58,262 nt of DNA from Bacteroidales bacterium (lineage in GTDB: Bacteria > Bacteroidota > Bacteroidia > Bacteroidales > UBA932): positions 1-58,262 of the forward strand of contig JAFUMO010000015.1 of the NCBI GenBank assembly GCA_017482565.1, written 5' to 3'. Shown one piece after another: positions 24,773 through 35,270 of this stretch (position 1 is the stretch's first letter; the number at the start of each line of letters is the position of its first letter). The notes under the pieces are model-generated. The model saw only the letters and a program-made list of their open reading frames with translations. It was not told the origin of the DNA and did not search any database. The position numbers and the translations under genes are program-made.

Positions 24773-26647
24773 ATGGAATTCAAGACATTAAAGGAGCTAT
24801 TACATTGTGCTGCAGAATCTTATTCAAAAAACAAGTTTCTATGCATAATTGGTGGCAATTATTACACTTTTCAACAGTTCAATGAGAAGGTAAAGGCCAT
24901 TTCAGCTCTTCTTTATAAGAACAATGCAAAATTCGGGGACAGGATAGGAATCCTTGCCCAGAGCATGCCCAACTGGGGAGTTGCCTGCATGAGCTGCTGC
25001 TCATACGGAAGGATTGCTGTGCCCATGCTCCCGGACTTCTCAGTTGATGAGATCAGGAACATCATAGACCACTCTGAGTGCAAGGGCCTGTTTGTTTCAA
25101 AAAGGCTCCTCCACAAGATTACCGGTGACATGAAGGAGAAGCTCAGCTTCATCATTGAGGTTGATGACTTCACCGTACTCAAGGGGGAAAGCTGCACCAG
25201 TGCGGTAAATGAGGAGGCAGAGAAGATGACCCCCAATGAGCTTGACCTCGCCACAATCATCTATACCTCCGGAACCACCGGAAACTCAAAAGGTGTGATG
25301 CTTACCCACAAGAACCTCTGCTCGCATGTGAAGATTGCCAACAAGATGAGGCCTTCATTCGAGTGGGATGTTTGGCTCTCTGTACTTCCATTGTCACATA
25401 CTCTGGAGTTCAGCCTCTCATTCCTTCTCCCTATGCTCGCAGGTTCTTCTGTATATTACCTCGACAAGCCGCCTGTACCCAAACTCCTGATGCAGGCCCT
25501 AAAGGAGGTAAGGCCTACCACCATGCTTACAGTGCCTATGATCATTGAGAAGATATACAAGGGCGCCGTGCTTCCCAAGATTACTGCAAACCCTATCATG
25601 GCCAAGATGTACAAGTCTGCCATTGGAAGGAAGCTTATCAATAAAGTTGTCGGGAAGCAGCTGAGGGAGACATTTGGAGGCAGGATGAGGTTCTACGGCA
25701 TTGGCGGTGCGAAGCTTGACGGCACAGTGGAAAGGTTCCTCCTGGAGGCAAACTTCCCTTACGCAATAGGCTACGGCCTTACAGAGTGCTCGCCGTTGCT
25801 TGCAGGTGCTACACCTGACCTTGTAAAATGGCAGACCACAGGCCCTGCCGTACCTAATGTGCAGCTGAAGATTAACAACCCGGATCCTGTTACAGGTGAG
25901 GGTGAGATCATTGCCAAAGGCGACAATATCATGCCTGGATACTACAAGAACCCTGAGGCTACAGCCGAGGCATTTACGGATGACGGATGGTTCAGGACAA
26001 AGGACCTCGGATACATTGATGAAAAGGGATGGCTCTCAATCCGCGGCCGCCTTAACAGCATGATTGTAGGTCCGAGCGGAGAGAACATCTATCCAGAGGA
26101 GATTGAGACTGTAATCAACACCCACGGATGTGTTGCAGAATCAGTTGTAACCATGAAAAAAGGTGCCCTCATTGCAAAGGTGTGCATTCATCCCGACAAG
26201 GTTGAAGCCCTTGCAAAGATGAAGGATGATGCCCTTGCAGCATACCGCGAGAAGAAGCTCCAGCTTATAGAGGCATACGAAGCCAAGAAGGCCGAGTGGC
26301 TGAAGGAGTATGAGGGGAAGAAAGAGCAGTGGAGCAAGGAGTACGAGGGCAAGAAGGCCGAATATGAAGCCAGAAAAGAGGAGTGGAAAGCTGAATATGA
26401 CCAGATGAGGCGTGAGATGTACAAGAGCTACATTGCCAAGAAGGAAGAGGCTGCAGCCATCTATCTGGCAAAGAAGGAGGAGGCCAAGAAGACTCTTGAG
26501 GCAAAGATGGCCGAGTGGGAGAAGGATATCCACCAGTATGTGAACTCAAAGGTGAACAAGTTCTCAAAGATTGCCCAGGTAGAACTCAGGACAGAGGCTT
26601 TTGAGAAGACAGCCACCCAGAAGATCAAGAGGTATCTGTACGCATAA
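24773..26647 (+). CDS. Acyl-CoA synthetase with a long charged helical insertion
   Basis: A 624-residue AMP-forming synthetase. The P-loop-like TIIYTSGTTGNSKGVM is near residue 165-180. GYGLTECSPLLA, TKDLGYIDEKGW and RGRLNSMI follow, and the C-terminal Lys motif is ATQKIKR. Residues ~478-582 are an unusual run of charged heptad-like repeats rich in Glu, Lys, Trp and Tyr (KEYEGKKEQW, EYEARKEEW). They are inserted between the start and end of the normal C-terminal domain and predict a long single helix or coiled coil. It activates fatty acids, presumably long chain, for CoA transfer. The preceding gene is an acyltransferase. Confidence 0.88.
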   Translation: MEFKTLKELLHCAAESYSKNKFLCIIGGNYYTFQQFNEKVKAISALLYKNNAKFGDRIGILAQSMPNWGVACMSCCSYGRIAVPMLPDFSVDEIRNIIDHSECKGLFVSKRLLHKITGDMKEKLSFIIEVDDFTVLKGESCTSAVNEEAEKMTPNELDLATIIYTSGTTGNSKGVMLTHKNLCSHVKIANKMRPSFEWDVWLSVLPLSHTLEFSLSFLLPMLAGSSVYYLDKPPVPKLLMQALKEVRPTTMLTVPMIIEKIYKGAVLPKITANPIMAKMYKSAIGRKLINKVVGKQLRETFGGRMRFYGIGGAKLDGTVERFLLEANFPYAIGYGLTECSPLLAGATPDLVKWQTTGPAVPNVQLKINNPDPVTGEGEIIAKGDNIMPGYYKNPEATAEAFTDDGWFRTKDLGYIDEKGWLSIRGRLNSMIVGPSGENIYPEEIETVINTHGCVAESVVTMKKGALIAKVCIHPDKVEALAKMKDDALAAYREKKLQLIEAYEAKKAEWLKEYEGKKEQWSKEYEGKKAEYEARKEEWKAEYDQMRREMYKSYIAKKEEAAAIYLAKKEEAKKTLEAKMAEWEKDIHQYVNSKVNKFSKIAQVELRTEAFEKTATQKIKRYLYA

Positions 26648-26676
26648 GGCTTCCTGTTGGGAAACTTTCATTAAAT

Positions 26677-26711
26677 TTGCGCGCTGCCTGCAAGGCAGTG
26701 CGCAATTTTTT
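26677..26711 (+). terminator. Terminator of the acyl-CoA synthetase gene
   Basis: TTGCGCGCTGCC (26677-26688) pairs with GGCAGTGCGCAA (26694-26705), one G-T pair, five-base loop, then six T. Confidence 0.9.
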
Positions 26712-26728
26712 AATTTGTCGGGAAGAAA

Positions 26729-27676
26729 ATGAAGATAATACAATTCATAAAGGATTGGACACTCCCTCTGGCAATGGTTACCGGAGTGGCCTCATATTTC
26801 ATATACGCAAACATCCCTTTTCTGGCACCTACCAAACACTTTGTGGAGGAAGCGGTGGCGGTTGTGCAGCCTATGCTCATCTTTACCATGCTGTTCCTCA
26901 CCTTCTGCAAGATTGACTTCTCCCAGCTCAAGCCGTGCAGGTGGAACATCTGGCTACTTATGATACAGGGAGGAAGTTTTCTCCTCCTTGGATCTTTGCT
27001 GTACTTTTTGAAGGATAACCCTATACATATCCTGATTGAATCTGCCATGCTCTGCATGATATGCCCCACAGCAACTGCTGCGGCTGTGGTAACTGAAAAG
27101 CTGAAGGGGAATGCGGCACATGTTACATCCTATACAATCCTCATAAATCTCCTTGTGGCAGTGCTTGTACCCCTTGCTGTATCAATACTGTTCCCTAACG
27201 AAACCATGAGCTTCACCACCTCTTTCATGACCATTCTGGGCAAGGTATTCCCGCTGCTGCTGTGCCCGTTCGTATGCGCCTTCCTTCTCAAACACCTGTG
27301 GCCTTCTGTACACCGGAAACTTGGGAGGATTGCCCATATATCATTCTATATCTGGGCCGTGGCTCTTACCCTTGCAATTGCGGTAACCGTAAAAAGCATT
27401 GTCCACAGCAACGTATCAATCTGGTACCAGATTGGCATTGCCGCCGTTGCGCTTGTCACCTGTATTCTCCAGTTTGCACTTGGGAAGGGGATAGGAAGGA
27501 GATACAATGACACAATAACAGCAGGACAGTCGCTCGGGCAGAAGAACACCGTACTTGTAATCTGGATGGGATATACATTCTTCACCCCTATCACTGCTGT
27601 GGCCGGCGGATTCTACAGCGTCTGGCACAACATATACAACTCATACCAGCTATACAGGCAGAGGAAAGGAAAATGA
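26729..27676 (+). CDS. BASS-family (bile acid:Na+ symporter-like) transporter
   Basis: A 315-residue protein with about nine to ten hydrophobic helices and the pattern of the bile acid:sodium symporter superfamily. CPTATAAAVVTEKLKGNA near residue 113 and TAGQSLGQKNT near 262 resemble the two crossing-helix motifs. Members move organic acids, amino-acid precursors or other anions with Na+. The substrate is unknown. It has a terminator on each side and looks like a single-gene unit. Confidence 0.75.
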   Translation: MKIIQFIKDWTLPLAMVTGVASYFIYANIPFLAPTKHFVEEAVAVVQPMLIFTMLFLTFCKIDFSQLKPCRWNIWLLMIQGGSFLLLGSLLYFLKDNPIHILIESAMLCMICPTATAAAVVTEKLKGNAAHVTSYTILINLLVAVLVPLAVSILFPNETMSFTTSFMTILGKVFPLLLCPFVCAFLLKHLWPSVHRKLGRIAHISFYIWAVALTLAIAVTVKSIVHSNVSIWYQIGIAAVALVTCILQFALGKGIGRRYNDTITAGQSLGQKNTVLVIWMGYTFFTPITAVAGGFYSVWHNIYNSYQLYRQRKGK

Positions 27677-27742
27677 TAGCCTGAGCATATATCAGGCCGG
27701 GCCCGCCTGAACCGGTAAATCCCGGGGGAGCAAAGAAAAAAG

Positions 27743-27774
27743 AAGAAGGATGACCGTTTTGGCCATCCTTCTTT
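27743..27774. terminator. Bidirectional terminator between BASS transporter and mutB
   Basis: AGAAGGATG ending at 27752 pairs with CATCCTTCT starting at 27764, with A-rich sequence on one side and T-rich on the other, so it can serve both converging genes. Confidence 0.8.
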
Positions 27775-27797
27775 CATATCATATCAATGGAGTTCTC

Positions 27798-29945
27798 CTA
27801 GAACTTCTGCATCAACATCTCAACAATCTTGATTGCTGCATAGGCAACTGGAGTACCAGGGCCGAAGATTGCAGCGGCACCAGCCTTGTAAAGGGCATCG
27901 TAATCCTGTGCAGGGATAACACCGCCGGCAACAACGATGATATCCTCACGGCCAAGTTTCTTGAGCTCGTCTACAATCTGAGGAACAAGAGTCTTATGAC
28001 CTGCAGCAAGTGAAGATACACCCACTACGTGTACGTCATTCTCAACAGCCTGTTTTGCAGCCTCCTCAGGAGTCTGGAACAAAGGTCCCATATCCACGTC
28101 AAAGCCACAGTCTGCGTAACCTGTTGCAACAACTTTTGCACCACGGTCGTGACCGTCCTGACCAAGTTTTGCAATCATGATTCTTGGCTGACGACCCTCT
28201 TTCTTAGCAAACTCAGCTACAAGCCCTTTTGCCTTCTCAAAGTCTGAATCGTTCTTAACCTCTGAAGAGTAAACACCTGTATTCATACGGATAACTGCTT
28301 TATAACGTCCTACAACTTTCTCGCAAGCATCAGAGATCTCTCCCAATGAAGCGCGTGCCTTGGCAGCCTCAACAGCAAGCTCAAGGAGGTTGCCTGATTT
28401 GTTTGCAACAGCCTCAGTGATAGCGTCAAGACACTGCTGTACCTTAGCGTTGTCACGGTTAGCCCTAAGCTCTTTGAGCCTTGCAATCTGCTGCTCACGA
28501 ACCTTGGCGTTATCTACGTCGAGAATCTCAATAGGATCCTCTTTCTCAAGACGGTATTTGTTGATACCAACGATAGTGTCAATGCCTGAGTCAATTCTTG
28601 CCTGCTTTCTTGCAGCAGCCTCCTCAATCCTGAGTTTAGGAATACCTGTCTCAATGGCTTTTGCCATACCGCCAAGCTCCTCAACCTCCTGGATGTGTGC
28701 CCAAGCCTTGTCAGCCAACTCTTTTGTAAGGCTCTCAATGTAGTAAGAACCTGCCCAAGGGTCAATTGACTTACATACGCTGGTCTCCTCCTGGATGTAG
28801 ATCTGGGTGTTACGTGCAATACGTGCAGAGAAGTCTGTAGGAAGTGCGATAGCCTCATCCAATGCATTTGTATGCAATGATTGGGTATGTCCTAAAGCTG
28901 CACCCATAGCCTCAATACATGTCCTTGCAACGTTGTTGAAAGGATCCTGCTCTGTAAGTGACCATCCTGAAGTCTGGCAGTGGGTTCTCAATGACAATGA
29001 TTTAGGGTTCTGTGGGTTGAACTGGTTAACAAGTTTTGCCCATATCATACGTGCAGCACGCATCTTTGCAATCTCCATGAAGTGGTTCATACCGATTGCC
29101 CAGAAGAATGAAAGGCGTGGAGCGAAAGCATCTACTGAGATACCTGCCTTGATACCTGTACGCAAGTACTCAAGACCGTCTGCCAATGTGTAAGCCATCT
29201 CAATGTCATTGGTAGCACCTGCCTCCTGCATGTGGTAACCTGAAATTGAAATTGAGTTGAACTTAGGCATATATTTGGAAGTGTAGGCGAAAATGTCGCC
29301 AATGATTCTCATTGAGAACTCAGGTGGGTAAATGTAGGTATTACGAACCATGAACTCCTTAAGGATATCGTTCTGGATAGTACCTGCCATCTCCTCAAGT
29401 TTTGCACCCTGCTCAAGACCTGCAACAATGTAGAATGCCATTACCGGAAGAACGGCTCCGTTCATTGTCATTGATACAGACATCTTGTTCAAAGGAATCT
29501 GGTCAAAGAGGATCTTCATGTCCTCTACTGAACAGATTGATACACCCGCCTTACCTACGTCACCTACCACACGTGGGTGGTCAGCATCGTAACCGCGGTG
29601 TGTTGCAAGGTCAAAAGCAACTGAAAGTCCTTTCTGTCCTGCAGCAAGGTTCCTTCTGTAGAATGCATTTGACTCCTCAGCTGTAGAGAAACCTGCATAC
29701 TGTCTTACAGTCCAAGGTTTCTGCACATACATTGTGCTGTAAGGTCCACGAAGGAAAGGGGCAACACCTGCAGCATAGTTCAAGTGCTCCATTCCCTCAA
29801 GGTCAGAGGCACTGTAGTTTGTCTTTACAGCAATCCTCTCTGGTGTCATCCACTCGCTGTTGTTGTTCTGTGAGCAGGCGGCGCCACCGTTATATTTTAG
29901 TTCTGAAAAATTCGGACGCATAATCTTATTCTGATTTAAATTCAT
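27798..29945 (-). CDS. mutB: Methylmalonyl-CoA mutase large (catalytic) subunit
   Basis: A 715-residue adenosylcobalamin enzyme that interconverts succinyl-CoA and (R)-methylmalonyl-CoA, central to propionate production in Bacteroidales. The TIM barrel carries [20 protein letters not shown] and [13 protein letters not shown]. The cobalamin-binding motif is GQDGHDRG at residues 595-602 with the Co-ligating His599. MutB is the only subunit with a complete B12 motif. It lies 6 bp after mutA. Confidence 0.97.
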   Translation of the reverse strand: MNLNQNKIMRPNFSELKYNGGAACSQNNNSEWMTPERIAVKTNYSASDLEGMEHLNYAAGVAPFLRGPYSTMYVQKPWTVRQYAGFSTAEESNAFYRRNLAAGQKGLSVAFDLATHRGYDADHPRVVGDVGKAGVSICSVEDMKILFDQIPLNKMSVSMTMNGAVLPVMAFYIVAGLEQGAKLEEMAGTIQNDILKEFMVRNTYIYPPEFSMRIIGDIFAYTSKYMPKFNSISISGYHMQEAGATNDIEMAYTLADGLEYLRTGIKAGISVDAFAPRLSFFWAIGMNHFMEIAKMRAARMIWAKLVNQFNPQNPKSLSLRTHCQTSGWSLTEQDPFNNVARTCIEAMGAALGHTQSLHTNALDEAIALPTDFSARIARNTQIYIQEETSVCKSIDPWAGSYYIESLTKELADKAWAHIQEVEELGGMAKAIETGIPKLRIEEAAARKQARIDSGIDTIVGINKYRLEKEDPIEILDVDNAKVREQQIARLKELRANRDNAKVQQCLDAITEAVANKSGNLLELAVEAAKARASLGEISDACEKVVGRYKAVIRMNTGVYSSEVKNDSDFEKAKGLVAEFAKKEGRQPRIMIAKLGQDGHDRGAKVVATGYADCGFDVDMGPLFQTPEEAAKQAVENDVHVVGVSSLAAGHKTLVPQIVDELKKLGREDIIVVAGGVIPAQDYDALYKAGAAAIFGPGTPVAYAAIKIVEMLMQKF

Positions 29946-29951
29946 TATTGC

Positions 29952-31817
29952 TTATTTAATACCCAATTTAGCCTGATAACCTTTAAGTGTCTCAAGAACG
30001 TTGCTCTTCACACTTATGAAGTTCTCAATGCCCTTAGCTGTAAGTTCCTCCTTGCAAGCAGGCTCTCCGGCAACAACCACGATAGCCTTGTCACCAACAA
30101 GTGAAGCAATCTGTGGAACGCCCTCTGCATACTCGTCATCAGATGAACAAGCAACAATAATATCAGCTTTAGCCTCCAATGCAGCCTTAACACCCTCCTC
30201 TACTGAAGAGAACCTGTTGTTGTCAACAACCTTGAAGCCTGCAACGGCAAAGAAGTTACATGCAAACTGAGCCCTTGCCCTGCACATTGCCAGGTTACCG
30301 TAAGTAACCATGTATGCAACAGGCTCCTTGCCGCTCTGCTCTGTAGCATAACGCAAAGCCTCAAAAGGCTGTGCGCCCCTGTATTTTACAAGCGGCTGGC
30401 CGAGAACTGTACCGCAAGCTGCAGGTGCAGGTTTTCTGGTAACAACCTCCAAGGTAACATCCTTGTCTGCCTTCTCGGTGAAGTTAGGGTACTGGTTTGA
30501 ACCGAGGATGATGGCCCTGCGGGTCTCAATCTTCTTGTCACGTGCATCAGCGGTAGCCTTGATTGTATTCTGGATGAAACCGGCCTTGAATGCCTCAACA
30601 TAACCGCCCATATTCTCAACCTCAGTAAAGAGTTTCCATGCAGTCTCAGAAATTGACTGGGTAAGGTTCTCAACGAAGTATGAACCTGCAGCAGGATCAA
30701 CAACCTTGTCAAAGTTTGCCTCCTCCTTAAGGATAGACTGGGTATTTCTTGCAATACGGTTGCTGAACTCGCCAGGTGCGCGGAACGGATAGTCGAATGG
30801 AAGCACCTCAAGAGAATCAACGCCTGCAATTGCAGCACTCATTGCCTCTGTAGTGCCTCTCAACATGTTTACATATGGATCGTAAACTGTCATGTTCCAC
30901 TCGCTTGTTACAGCGTGGATCTTCATCTTCTGGCAGCACTCCTTCTCTGAACCGTAGGCTTTCACAATGTTTGCCCACAACATTCTTGCAGCACGGAATT
31001 TTGCAATCTCCATGAAGTAGGTTGAACCAACTGCAAATGTGAACTTGATGCGTCTTGCAGCATCGTCAGCGCTCAAGCCAAGCTCCATAAGCTTGTTGAT
31101 GTACTCGCTACCCATAGCAAGACCGAAACCAAGCTCCTGTGAGATGTTTGAACCTGCATCGTTGAATGAATAAGCCTCAACACCTATAACCCTTACTCTT
31201 GGGTACTCTGCAACTGCATCAACTACAGCCTTGAGGTTGTCCATTGATTTGTCTGAGCAGAAAGCGCCTGTCTGGTTAAGACCTCTGAGAGGATCATAAT
31301 CAAATGAAGCCTTCAAATCCTCAGCACCCACACCCTGAGCCTTTGCAACTGCAAGGAATGAGTTGATGATCTCTACTGAAGCGCAGCAGCATCCTGTAAA
31401 GTTAACCTCAACCTTTGCAAGGTCTATTCCCTTAAGTAGAGTGTTCATCTCAGCCTCGCTGATGGCCTTTTTGCCATCAATGCAGAAACCTACAGACTCA
31501 ACACCTTTCTTCAAGCCGTCAACAGCCTGTGCGTTTGCAGCCTCAAAACCGCACTGGCATGCGCAGTAGTCCTGACGTACCAACCAGTTGTTGTTGTCTT
31601 TTGTACCCCTTACAAAAGGGAAAGCGCCGGCCTCTCCTCCAAGGTGTTTCAAACCCTCAAGATTCTCGGCACGGTAGTAAGGGCGGACTGAAAAACCTTC
31701 CTCGGTTTTCCATACGAGCTTCTTCTCGTAATCGGCACCTTTCAAATCCTTGATTATCACCTCTTCCCATTGCTCTGTGGAAACAGGTGGAAACTCAGCA
31801 AATAATTTTTCTGCCAT
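29952..31817 (-). CDS. mutA: Methylmalonyl-CoA mutase small subunit
   Basis: A 621-residue subunit that pairs with MutB. The start MAEKLFAEFPPVSTEQWEEV is typical; I chose ATG 31817, since the 18 codons above it are AT-rich and contain the promoter. The barrel region resembles MutB (AYSFNDAGSNISQELGFGL), but the C-terminal domain lacks the D-x-H-x-x-G motif, as expected. Together with the adenosyltransferase gene at 41999 it suggests active B12-dependent propionate metabolism. The epimerase and decarboxylase are not here. Confidence 0.96.
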   Translation of the reverse strand: MAEKLFAEFPPVSTEQWEEVIIKDLKGADYEKKLVWKTEEGFSVRPYYRAENLEGLKHLGGEAGAFPFVRGTKDNNNWLVRQDYCACQCGFEAANAQAVDGLKKGVESVGFCIDGKKAISEAEMNTLLKGIDLAKVEVNFTGCCCASVEIINSFLAVAKAQGVGAEDLKASFDYDPLRGLNQTGAFCSDKSMDNLKAVVDAVAEYPRVRVIGVEAYSFNDAGSNISQELGFGLAMGSEYINKLMELGLSADDAARRIKFTFAVGSTYFMEIAKFRAARMLWANIVKAYGSEKECCQKMKIHAVTSEWNMTVYDPYVNMLRGTTEAMSAAIAGVDSLEVLPFDYPFRAPGEFSNRIARNTQSILKEEANFDKVVDPAAGSYFVENLTQSISETAWKLFTEVENMGGYVEAFKAGFIQNTIKATADARDKKIETRRAIILGSNQYPNFTEKADKDVTLEVVTRKPAPAACGTVLGQPLVKYRGAQPFEALRYATEQSGKEPVAYMVTYGNLAMCRARAQFACNFFAVAGFKVVDNNRFSSVEEGVKAALEAKADIIVACSSDDEYAEGVPQIASLVGDKAIVVVAGEPACKEELTAKGIENFISVKSNVLETLKGYQAKLGIK

Positions 31818-31868
31818 ATTTTTATTTTTATATATGAATGGATAATATGATTTTTCTTGAAAATCGTC

Positions 31869-31876
31869 CAAAGGTA
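31869..31876 (-). promoter_or_regulatory. -7 box of mutAB
   Basis: Minus-strand TACCTTTG matches TAnnTTTG, about 50 bp before the mutA start, so mutAB can be expressed independently of hutU upstream. Confidence 0.55.
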
Positions 31877-31899
31877 CAAATAATATAATTTAAAACCAA

Positions 31900-33930
31900 T
31901 TATTTAAATGCCTCTTCAACTACCGCATCCTCGGCAATTTCCGGTATCGTAACCTTAAGGCCCGGAGTGCGTTCCATCTCCCTGCGGATTGCCGAAACTG
32001 CCCCCTTGTTCCTTGCCCAGCTGCGCCTTGCAATGCCGTTGTCCACATCCCACATGAGCATGTTACGTATCCTGCGGTCTGCATCCTCTGAGCCGTCTAT
32101 CACCATTCCGAACCCTCCGTTTATAACCTCACCCCAGCCTACTCCGCCACCATTGTGGATGGAAACCCACGTAGCCCCGCGGAACGCATCACCAATGACA
32201 TTCTGCACTGCCATATCTGCCGTAAAGCTTGAGCCGTCATAGATGTTTGAGGTCTCCCTGTAAGGGGAATCTGTCCCGGAAACATCATGATGGTCACGCC
32301 CGAGCACTATAGGGGCACTCACCTTCCCTTCCCTGATGGCCTTGTTCATTGCCAGAGCTATCTCAATCCTACCCTGCGAATCCGCATACAGGATACGGGC
32401 CTGCGAGCCTACCACAAGCCTGTTCCTTCCGGCCTCCCTTATCCAGTGGATATTGTCCGCCAGCTGCGGCCTTATCTCTTCCGGAGCATCCTTCATTATA
32501 TCCTCAAGCACCTGTGCAGCAAGCATATCAGTATATGCAAGATCCTCAGGCCTTGAAGAGGTGCACACCCACCGGTATGGGCCGAACCCGTAATCAAAGA
32601 AGAGCGGCCCCATGATATCCTGCACATACGAAGGGTACCTGAACTTGCGGCTGTGCTCCGTATCATTAGAAGAAGCATCCATCCCCGGATTGAAGATGTC
32701 TGCCCCTGCCCTTGAAGCCTCCAGCAGGAATGCATTGCCATAGTCAAAGAAGTACATTCCCCTTCCCGACAGCTTGTTGATGGCAGCCACCTGCCTCCTC
32801 AGGCTCTCCTGCACACACTCCCTGAACCTTTCAGGCTCAGATGCCATCATCTCCCTGCTCTCCTCAAACGAGTACCCTACAGGATAGTACCCGCCTGCCC
32901 AAGGATTATGCAGCGAGGTCTGGTCCGAACCCAGATCCACGTGCATTTCCTCCGCGGCAAGCTTCTCCCAAAGGTCAACCACATTGCCGTGGTATGCCAG
33001 TGAAACCGCCTCCTTGGCTGCACGGGCCTTCTCTATACGGGCTATGAGTTCATCAAGATCACTGTAAACCTCATCTACCCACCCCTGCGAATATCTTGTC
33101 TGTATGGCCTTCTCATTAATCTCAGCAACAACACCCACAACACCGGCAATCACAGCCGCCTTAGGCTGCGCCCCGCTCATTCCTCCAAGCCCTGAACTTA
33201 CAAACACCTTGCCTGCCGGATCCGGGTTCCCGTGCATCCTGGCCGCATTCAGTACAGTTATGGTTGTACCATGTACAATTCCCTGCGGCCCTATATACAT
33301 GAACGAGCCTGCCGTCATCTGTCCGTACTGGGAAACCCCAAGTGCATTGAACTTCTCCCAATGGTCCTTGCCGGAATAGTTGGGTATCACCATCCCGTTT
33401 GTAACCACCACCCGAGGTGCATCCTTATGTGAAGGGAAAAGCCCCAGCGGATGGCCGGAATAGAGCACCAGCGTCTGTTCGTCTGTCATTTCAGAGAGGT
33501 ATTTCATTGCAAGCCTGTACTGCGCCCAATTCTGGAACACGGCACCATTGCCTCCGTATGTAATGAGCTCATGCGGATGCTGTGCCACCGCATTGTCAAG
33601 ATTATTGCTAATCATAAGCATGATTGCCGCAGCCTGGACGCTCTTGTGGGGAAAATCATTTATGCTCCTGGCACAGATCTTATAGTCAGGCCTGTACCTG
33701 TACATGTAGATTCTGCCGTAATCCTCCAGCTCCCTTGCAAACTCAGGGGCCAGGGCCGCATGCTGTTCCTTTGGAAAATACCTCAGTGCATTCTTCAGGG
33801 CCAGCTTCTTCTCTTCCAGGGAAAGGATATCCTTTCTCCTTGGAGCATGGTTCATCTCCTTGTCATAAGGCTTTGCACAGGGAATCCGCGCAGGGATACC
33901 CTCGCATACCAATTCTCTGAAATTATCCAT
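31900..33930 (-). CDS. hutU: Urocanate hydratase
   Basis: A 676-residue NAD-dependent enzyme converting urocanate to imidazolone propionate in histidine breakdown. HELITYGGNGAVFQNWAQYRL near the N-terminus and VFVSSGLGGMSGAQPKAA (NAD-binding) are the clearest signatures. The length matches the long type in Bacteroidales. Other hut genes (hutH, hutI, ftcD) are absent here; it follows the ABC exporter genes by three bases and is read with them, which is an unusual location. Confidence 0.95.
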   Translation of the reverse strand: MDNFRELVCEGIPARIPCAKPYDKEMNHAPRRKDILSLEEKKLALKNALRYFPKEQHAALAPEFARELEDYGRIYMYRYRPDYKICARSINDFPHKSVQAAAIMLMISNNLDNAVAQHPHELITYGGNGAVFQNWAQYRLAMKYLSEMTDEQTLVLYSGHPLGLFPSHKDAPRVVVTNGMVIPNYSGKDHWEKFNALGVSQYGQMTAGSFMYIGPQGIVHGTTITVLNAARMHGNPDPAGKVFVSSGLGGMSGAQPKAAVIAGVVGVVAEINEKAIQTRYSQGWVDEVYSDLDELIARIEKARAAKEAVSLAYHGNVVDLWEKLAAEEMHVDLGSDQTSLHNPWAGGYYPVGYSFEESREMMASEPERFRECVQESLRRQVAAINKLSGRGMYFFDYGNAFLLEASRAGADIFNPGMDASSNDTEHSRKFRYPSYVQDIMGPLFFDYGFGPYRWVCTSSRPEDLAYTDMLAAQVLEDIMKDAPEEIRPQLADNIHWIREAGRNRLVVGSQARILYADSQGRIEIALAMNKAIREGKVSAPIVLGRDHHDVSGTDSPYRETSNIYDGSSFTADMAVQNVIGDAFRGATWVSIHNGGGVGWGEVINGGFGMVIDGSEDADRRIRNMLMWDVDNGIARRSWARNKGAVSAIRREMERTPGLKVTIPEIAEDAVVEEAFK

Positions 33931-33933
33931 ATA

Positions 33934-35259
33934 TCAATATTTTAACCACTTGTAAATGTCTTTCCAACCAGGCTTCTTCCCATACATGAGGATTCCCACC
34001 CTGTATATTTTTCCCGACAAGTATGCCATTCCCACAAACGTAACTGCCAGCAACCCTACAGAGAGGGCCAGCTCCCATGCAGGGACACCGTATGCAATGC
34101 GGGCCATCATCACCATAGGGGATGTGAAAGGTATCACAGAACCCCAGAATGAGAGGGTGCTGTCGGGATACTGGAATGTATGGAGCATCATGAACAACCC
34201 TATGATAAGGGGCATTGTGATAGGGAGCACCAGCTGCTGGGTGTCCGCCTCATTGTCCACTGCAGCACCTACAGCCGCAAACATGCTGGAATAGAGGAGG
34301 TACCCTAAAACAAAGTATATTATGAAGCATCCTATTATCTGCACATAGTTGATGTCCCTGAGGGCCTGCAGGAAACTGTCCCCCTCACTCTGCACTGCAG
34401 CAGTAATCTGGTCTACAGGTATCTCCGGAGAAGCTGCAGCCATTGTCTGTGCCGCATCATTCAGCCCAAGTGCAGAACCGGCAACGGTAACTATCAGCAG
34501 TGTGAAGACAATCCAAATGAAGAACTGCACAAGTGCCACGGATGCAACTCCAAGTATCTTTCCCATCATTATCTGGAACGGCTTCACCGATGACACAATC
34601 ACCTCTATTATCCTTGTAGTCTTCTCCTCAATCACACTCCTCATCACCATACTTCCAAACATGAAGATGAACATATAGATGAGGAAGCTCCCTATATATC
34701 CTATCACCATGAATATCTCCACCTTGGATGCCTTCTCCCCACCTTTCTCATCCAGGGTATATGTGCTCAGCTTCACGTCAGACTCCACATCCGCCATTAT
34801 CTGCTCAAGCTGCGGGATTCCATACCCCTTCAGCTTGTTCTCCTCCACGGCACTCTCCACATTGCGGGAAATCCTGCTCTGGAGGTCCATGTTCATCTGT
34901 TTCTTTGAATAGGTTACAACGGATACGTTCCTTGAAGAATCCAGCGTTGAAATCCCTACAACGGCAAATGCATCAAGATTGTCAAAATCCCCCTTCAGCT
35001 CCTCAATGGACCGGTCTGTAACCTCTGTAAATGTAACCTCGGAATCGCTCTCCATATACGGCATCACAATGCCGCTCTCATCAACCACGCACACCTTAAG
35101 CCCCTCTTCCCCTTCAGAATACATTGCTATCAGGCTTGGAACCACCATAAGTGCGGCAAACAGCAGCGGCGTAAGAAGAGTGGTGAAGATGAACGACTTC
35201 TTCTTTACCCTTATTGCAAACTCCCTTGCAATAATCACAGATATCTTGCTTTTTCCCAT
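33934..35259 (-). CDS. ABC-2 type permease (NatB-like)
   Basis: A 441-residue membrane protein. One hydrophobic helix lies at the N-terminus (FTTLLTPLLFAALMVVPSLI), followed by a large extracytoplasmic domain of ~150 residues and six helices after residue ~180, as in NatB and related ABC-2 permeases. VVMRSVIEEKTTRIIEVIVSS is the conserved coupling region. It works with the ATPase encoded just before it to export Na+, a drug or a peptide; the substrate is unknown. It starts 11 bp after the ATPase gene. Confidence 0.85.
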   Translation of the reverse strand: MGKSKISVIIAREFAIRVKKKSFIFTTLLTPLLFAALMVVPSLIAMYSEGEEGLKVCVVDESGIVMPYMESDSEVTFTEVTDRSIEELKGDFDNLDAFAVVGISTLDSSRNVSVVTYSKKQMNMDLQSRISRNVESAVEENKLKGYGIPQLEQIMADVESDVKLSTYTLDEKGGEKASKVEIFMVIGYIGSFLIYMFIFMFGSMVMRSVIEEKTTRIIEVIVSSVKPFQIMMGKILGVASVALVQFFIWIVFTLLIVTVAGSALGLNDAAQTMAAASPEIPVDQITAAVQSEGDSFLQALRDINYVQIIGCFIIYFVLGYLLYSSMFAAVGAAVDNEADTQQLVLPITMPLIIGLFMMLHTFQYPDSTLSFWGSVIPFTSPMVMMARIAYGVPAWELALSVGLLAVTFVGMAYLSGKIYRVGILMYGKKPGWKDIYKWLKY

Positions 35260-35270
35260 ATTGATTCAAT

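Noticed and set aside
27679-27697. Hairpin GCCTGA/TCAGGC after the BASS transporter gene
   Set aside because: No T-run; the stronger hairpin at 27743-27774 explains termination.
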